This document shows positions 43,377 to 46,397 of a DNA stretch of 46,397 bases, one piece after another. Numbering within the stretch: the first letter of the stretch is position 1; each line of letters starts with the position of its first letter. This DNA is from Hyphomonas sp. (lineage in GTDB: Bacteria > Pseudomonadota > Alphaproteobacteria > Caulobacterales > Hyphomonadaceae). The notes under the pieces were generated by a model that made no database searches, had not been told where the DNA came from, and worked only from the letters and a program-made list of their open reading frames with translations. The DNA is taken from positions 1 through 46,397 of the forward strand of contig WGNP01000010.1 of NCBI GenBank assembly GCA_016124495.1. Reading direction: 5' to 3'. Both the position numbers and the translations under genes were made by a program.

Positions 43377-43846
43377 TGTTCGCCCAAGGCTTCCCATCCT
43401 ATGTCTGCCCCGGTGATAGCATCACCTGTGAAGCCGGGCCCTTCACCGTCTTTGCGCAGGTTGTGCCGGATGATTGTCCGGATGCACCAGATCAGCGCCA
43501 GGACGGTTTCTGGCCCTCGCTCTATGCCAATGCGCCGGGGTTCATTGGTCCCGGGCCAAATCACCGCCAGCGGTTTGCCGTGGCGCAGGCCAAGGCCGAA
43601 GCCGTCATGGAGGGCTGGCGAAAGGGTGACTGGTTCTATTGCGGGATCGTGCTGTCAGTTTCTCTGGAGGGCGTTCAACTCGCATCCCACGCTGCCAGCC
43701 TTTGGGGCATCGAGGCCAACTATCCGGGAACGGATAACATCTACCTCACAGAGGTCGCGAACGAACTGCTCCCCGAGGCCGTTGCTGTGGCCCGAGAAAG
43801 GCTCGCGCGGCTTGCCCGCCATGCCGAAGCTCTGGAGGGCGCGTGA
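43373..43846 (+). CDS. Conserved-looking 157-residue protein of unknown function
   Basis: Acidic, soluble protein with no membrane segment or signal. It has MMFAQGFPSYVCPGD at the start and then DWFYCGIVLSVSLEGVQLASHAASLWGIEANYP in the middle, followed by EVANELLPEA and a helical C-terminus. Two ATG codons in a row follow GGAGG, and the first overlaps the upstream stop (ATGA). The next gene starts at its stop. I cannot name a family. Its constant linkage with ardA and parB-like genes should be tested. Confidence 0.75.
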   Translation: MMFAQGFPSYVCPGDSITCEAGPFTVFAQVVPDDCPDAPDQRQDGFWPSLYANAPGFIGPGPNHRQRFAVAQAKAEAVMEGWRKGDWFYCGIVLSVSLEGVQLASHAASLWGIEANYPGTDNIYLTEVANELLPEAVAVARERLARLARHAEALEGA

Positions 43847-44097
43847 TGCCTGACATCTTCGAACAGCTTCTAGGCCCGCGCCCCTCGCTGACGCTCGACA
43901 TCGAGCAGGGCTTTGTCACGGCCATCTGGGTGGAAGGCCGCTGCCCGAATGTGACGATCCGGGATTTTGATCTCGGCGCCCGTGCAGCCGATGCCTCGCT
44001 CGATTACTTCGGCGCGCCGTTCGTGCCGATCAACTGGCACCTTCCGCCTTGGCGGCTGGGCCTCGCCCTTGCGCCCCAACACCTGTTTCCATTCTGA
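43846..44097 (+). CDS. Small 83-residue protein of unknown function
   Basis: A protein with alternating beta-rich sequence (SLTLDIEQGFVTAIWVEG, VTIRDFDLG) and a Pro/Leu-rich end. It starts at ATG 43846 inside the previous stop codon; a GTG 3 bp earlier is possible. It ends 11 bp before the ParB-like start. No family is recognised. Operon position alone supports it as a real gene. Confidence 0.65.
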   Translation: MPDIFEQLLGPRPSLTLDIEQGFVTAIWVEGRCPNVTIRDFDLGARAADASLDYFGAPFVPINWHLPPWRLGLALAPQHLFPF

Positions 44098-44108
44098 GGA
44101 GTTACCCC

Positions 44109-45878
44109 ATGTCACAACCTGACCTGATCCACATTGAGCTCAGCAAGCTCAGCATTTCCAAACTCAACATGCGCCACGGCCGGAAGGTCCCGGATGTTTC
44201 CGACATCCTGCCGTCGATCCGGGAGAAGGGTATCCGCCAGACCCTGCTCGTCCGGCGAGAAGCGGGCGGCTACGGCATCGTCGCCGGACGCCGCCGGTTC
44301 TTTGCACTTCAGCAGATCGCAAAGGAGACCGGTTCCGATCCGCTGGTGCCTTGCGCCGTGATGACGGAGGGCGATGCGGCGTCCGCTATCGAGGCGTCGA
44401 TCATCGAGAACGTTGCGCGGCTGCCTGCAACCGAGATGGAGCAGTACACAGCATTTCGGAAGCTTCATGACGAAGGCCGGACCGTAGAGGAAATCGCTGC
44501 GTTCTTTGGCGTGACCGAACCGAACGTGCGGCGCGTGCTGGCGCTGGCAGCGCTCAGCGCCCCGATCCGCAAGCTCTATGCCGACGAAGATATCGACCGC
44601 GAAACTGTCCGTGCGCTAACGCTCGCCACGCCTGCCCAGCAGGCCGACTGGCTGAACCTTTGGAACAGCGAGACAGAGCGCGCACCGATGGGGCGGGCCT
44701 GCCGTGCGTGGATCACCGGTGGCAGTGCTATCACGACCGACAAGGCCCTGTTCGACCTCGCCGGTTACACCGGCGGGGTGACCGCTGACCTGTTCGGCGA
44801 GGCGGCCGTGTTTGCGGACGCGGCATCTTTCTGGGAGGCACAAGGCGCGGTGATTGCAGAGCACGCCGAGGGCTACCGGCAGCGCGGCTGGTCCGATGTG
44901 ACCCTGATGGAACGCGGGGCCTACTTCCAGCGCTGGGACTATGTCCAGACGACGAAGAAACAGGGCGGCAAGGTCATCGTCGAGCAGCGCCATGATGGCA
45001 CAGTGACGTTCCATGAAGGCTGGCTCAAGGCAGATGAGGCCCGCAAGTCCAGGACGGTTTCGGCCAGCGGCGAAGCGCAGGCAGAAGCAGACACGCGGCC
45101 TGAGATGTCCGGCCCAATGGCGGACTATATCGGGCTGCACCGGCATGCCATTGCACAGGCGAGCCTCACCCGCAGCCTGGCCATCGCGCTGCGCCTGGTG
45201 GCGGCCCATGCGCTCTGCGGCTCAGCGCTTTGGAACGTCCGGCCTCACTCGCTGGGCGCCGTAAAGGAAGCGACACTTGCGAGCGTCGACAGCAGCGCCG
45301 CAGTCGCTGAAGTCAGCGCCGCTCGCGAGAGCGTAGAGGCGCTGTTTGATGCGCTCGGCGCGCCGGTCCCGCGCCGGAGCGGGGACGCGTATCATCTCTG
45401 CGAGACCTTTGCCGCATTGCTGGCCATGTCCGACGCTGAAGTGATGCAAGTAGTGGCGCTGGCGTTGGCTGAAACGCTGGACTCGGGTGGGCCAGCGGTC
45501 GAGGCAGTGCTGCATGCCTGCGACACTGACCCGGCAGAGTTCTGGAAACCTGATGAGGCATTCTTCGACCTGCTGCGCGACAAGCGCGTGATTAACGCTT
45601 TTATCGCAGACGCCGTTTCGCCAGAGACAGCGCGCGAGGCAGGGGATGCCACTGCCAAGGCGCAGAAGGCGCAGCTGGCAGAGGCGCTCGTTGCCCGCGA
45701 TACTTCACTGGACAGCGCATGGATGCCGGGTTGGATGCAGGTGCCACCCACTCGCCATATCGAGGGCGCAGCCAGTCCGCCGGCTGATGCGTGGGACCGG
45801 ATTGTCGGGCTGTTCGAGGCGGATGCGGAGCAGGAAGCCGGCGGAGAACCATCGTCTTGCAAAGCCAACGCTGCCTGA
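44109..45878 (+). CDS. Large ParB-like nuclease/partition protein
   Basis: A 589-residue protein. The N-terminal ParB/Srx domain has HIELSKLSISKLNMRHGRK, LPSIREKGIRQTLLVRREAGGYGIVAGRRRFFALQQIAKE, with the Arg-rich box II. A KorB-like helix-turn-helix follows at about residues 120-150 (TVEEIAAFFGVTEPNVRRVL). The remaining 400 residues are mostly helical and unlike chromosomal ParB, which is about 300 residues long. Such long versions occur on alphaproteobacterial plasmids and ICEs, often beside ardA. No ParA is in the window, so a gene-regulation role is as likely as partitioning. GAGGAG precedes the ATG. Confidence 0.9.
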   Translation: MSQPDLIHIELSKLSISKLNMRHGRKVPDVSDILPSIREKGIRQTLLVRREAGGYGIVAGRRRFFALQQIAKETGSDPLVPCAVMTEGDAASAIEASIIENVARLPATEMEQYTAFRKLHDEGRTVEEIAAFFGVTEPNVRRVLALAALSAPIRKLYADEDIDRETVRALTLATPAQQADWLNLWNSETERAPMGRACRAWITGGSAITTDKALFDLAGYTGGVTADLFGEAAVFADAASFWEAQGAVIAEHAEGYRQRGWSDVTLMERGAYFQRWDYVQTTKKQGGKVIVEQRHDGTVTFHEGWLKADEARKSRTVSASGEAQAEADTRPEMSGPMADYIGLHRHAIAQASLTRSLAIALRLVAAHALCGSALWNVRPHSLGAVKEATLASVDSSAAVAEVSAARESVEALFDALGAPVPRRSGDAYHLCETFAALLAMSDAEVMQVVALALAETLDSGGPAVEAVLHACDTDPAEFWKPDEAFFDLLRDKRVINAFIADAVSPETAREAGDATAKAQKAQLAEALVARDTSLDSAWMPGWMQVPPTRHIEGAASPPADAWDRIVGLFEADAEQEAGGEPSSCKANAA

Positions 45879-45906
45879 GTTTTTCGTCTCCTCTCAGGCA
45901 GAAGGG

Positions 45907-45940
45907 AGCCGCCCGGTGCCTGCCGCCGGGCGGCTTCTCT
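45907..45940 (+). terminator. Rho-independent terminator after the ParB-like gene
   Basis: A perfect 10-bp GC-rich stem (AGCCGCCCGG at 45907-45916, CCGGGCGGCT at 45926-45935, loop of 9 nt) begins 29 bp after the stop codon and is followed by TCTCT. It ends the ardA-parB operon. Confidence 0.75.
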
Positions 45941-46397
45941 GTGCGAGGGTCTCTGTGTGCGGATCAAAGGGCGGGCGGGTTCAAGGCGGGTAGCCAAGCC
46001 ATTCGAAATGCGCACTGTTTCTCCTGCGACATCAGACTGCGTTGCAGAATGCGGTGCCTCAGTCGTTCCTGAAACCTGCCTCTCGCGGCCCCCTTGCTTC
46101 CGTCTCTTGCCGTTGGACCTGGACGACCTGCGCCGGGCCTGAAACCTGACCGGCGAAGAATTTTCCCCTGCGACTGCGGCGCATTCCTCGCGCGGCATGT
46201 GTGGACACCCCCGCGGTCAAGCCCGCCTTCGCAAAATAATCCAATACCGGTTCAGTGCTCTCATGTGTCCGGCCTCTGATGATGCAGCAAGTCCGGCTGC
46301 GGGCCCTGCTGAAGTCCGCGGATCATGGTCCCTATCAAAATTGCGCATACAAAGATGCTGCCACGCGAACGGGTTGTCCTGATCCCCGGCTGGTACC
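45941..46397. other. Gene-free end of the window
   Basis: I see no supportable gene in these 457 bp; the open frames are short and lack family features. An 11-bp direct repeat CCTGAAACCTG occurs at 46068-46078 and 46138-46148, 70 bp apart. The promoter and start of the next gene may lie near the right edge. Confidence 0.5.

Overview
The window reads as accessory DNA from a GC-rich alphaproteobacterium. TonB-dependent receptor style, trb gene order and codon use point towards Sphingomonadales, Caulobacterales or Hyphomonadales, but the genus cannot be fixed from sequence alone. It looks like part of an integrative-conjugative element or conjugative plasmid: a mating-pair module, a CRISPR-Cas system, a large catabolic cargo and an antirestriction/ParB module lie side by side.

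Layout. (1) 1-2260 is a type I-C CRISPR array with 34 full identical 32-bp repeats plus a partial one cut by the window edge. Its leader is at 2261-2463 and the complete cas operon cas3-cas5-cas8c-cas7-cas4-cas1-cas2 is on the minus strand at 2464-10173. (2) 10330-21276 is a complete trb-type mating-pair operon, traG-copG-trbB-C-D-E-J-L-F-G-I, on the minus strand. This is the gene order of Tn4371-family ICEs and related alphaproteobacterial plasmids. (3) 21553-41673 is a catabolic cargo: an Lrp-type regulator and an XRE regulator broken by a TAG codon, an alpha/beta hydrolase lacking the nucleophilic serine, two exported Cys-type sulfatases with their own formylglycine-generating enzyme, two acyl-CoA dehydrogenases, GntR and TetR regulators, a DUF1254/DUF1214 lipoprotein, a MaoC-like protein, a TonB-dependent receptor, two exported serine esterases, an acyl-CoA ligase and a nitronate monooxygenase-like flavoprotein. 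(4) 41879-42346 is the C-terminal remnant of a tyrosine recombinase. (5) 42583-45878 is an operon of an ArdA-like antirestriction protein, three small unknown proteins and a large ParB-like protein, ending in a strong terminator.

How it may work together (inference). The receptor would import a sulfated and/or esterified hydrophobic substrate. Periplasmic sulfatases and esterases would trim it, and the ligase would activate a carboxylic acid to its CoA thioester. The dehydrogenases and MaoC-like protein would then shorten it by beta-oxidation, under GntR and TetR control. The trb genes would spread the element, ArdA would protect it from host restriction on entry, and the type I-C system would exclude competing mobile DNA. 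No relaxase, replication initiator, ParA or intact integrase is in the window, so mobility depends on DNA outside it.
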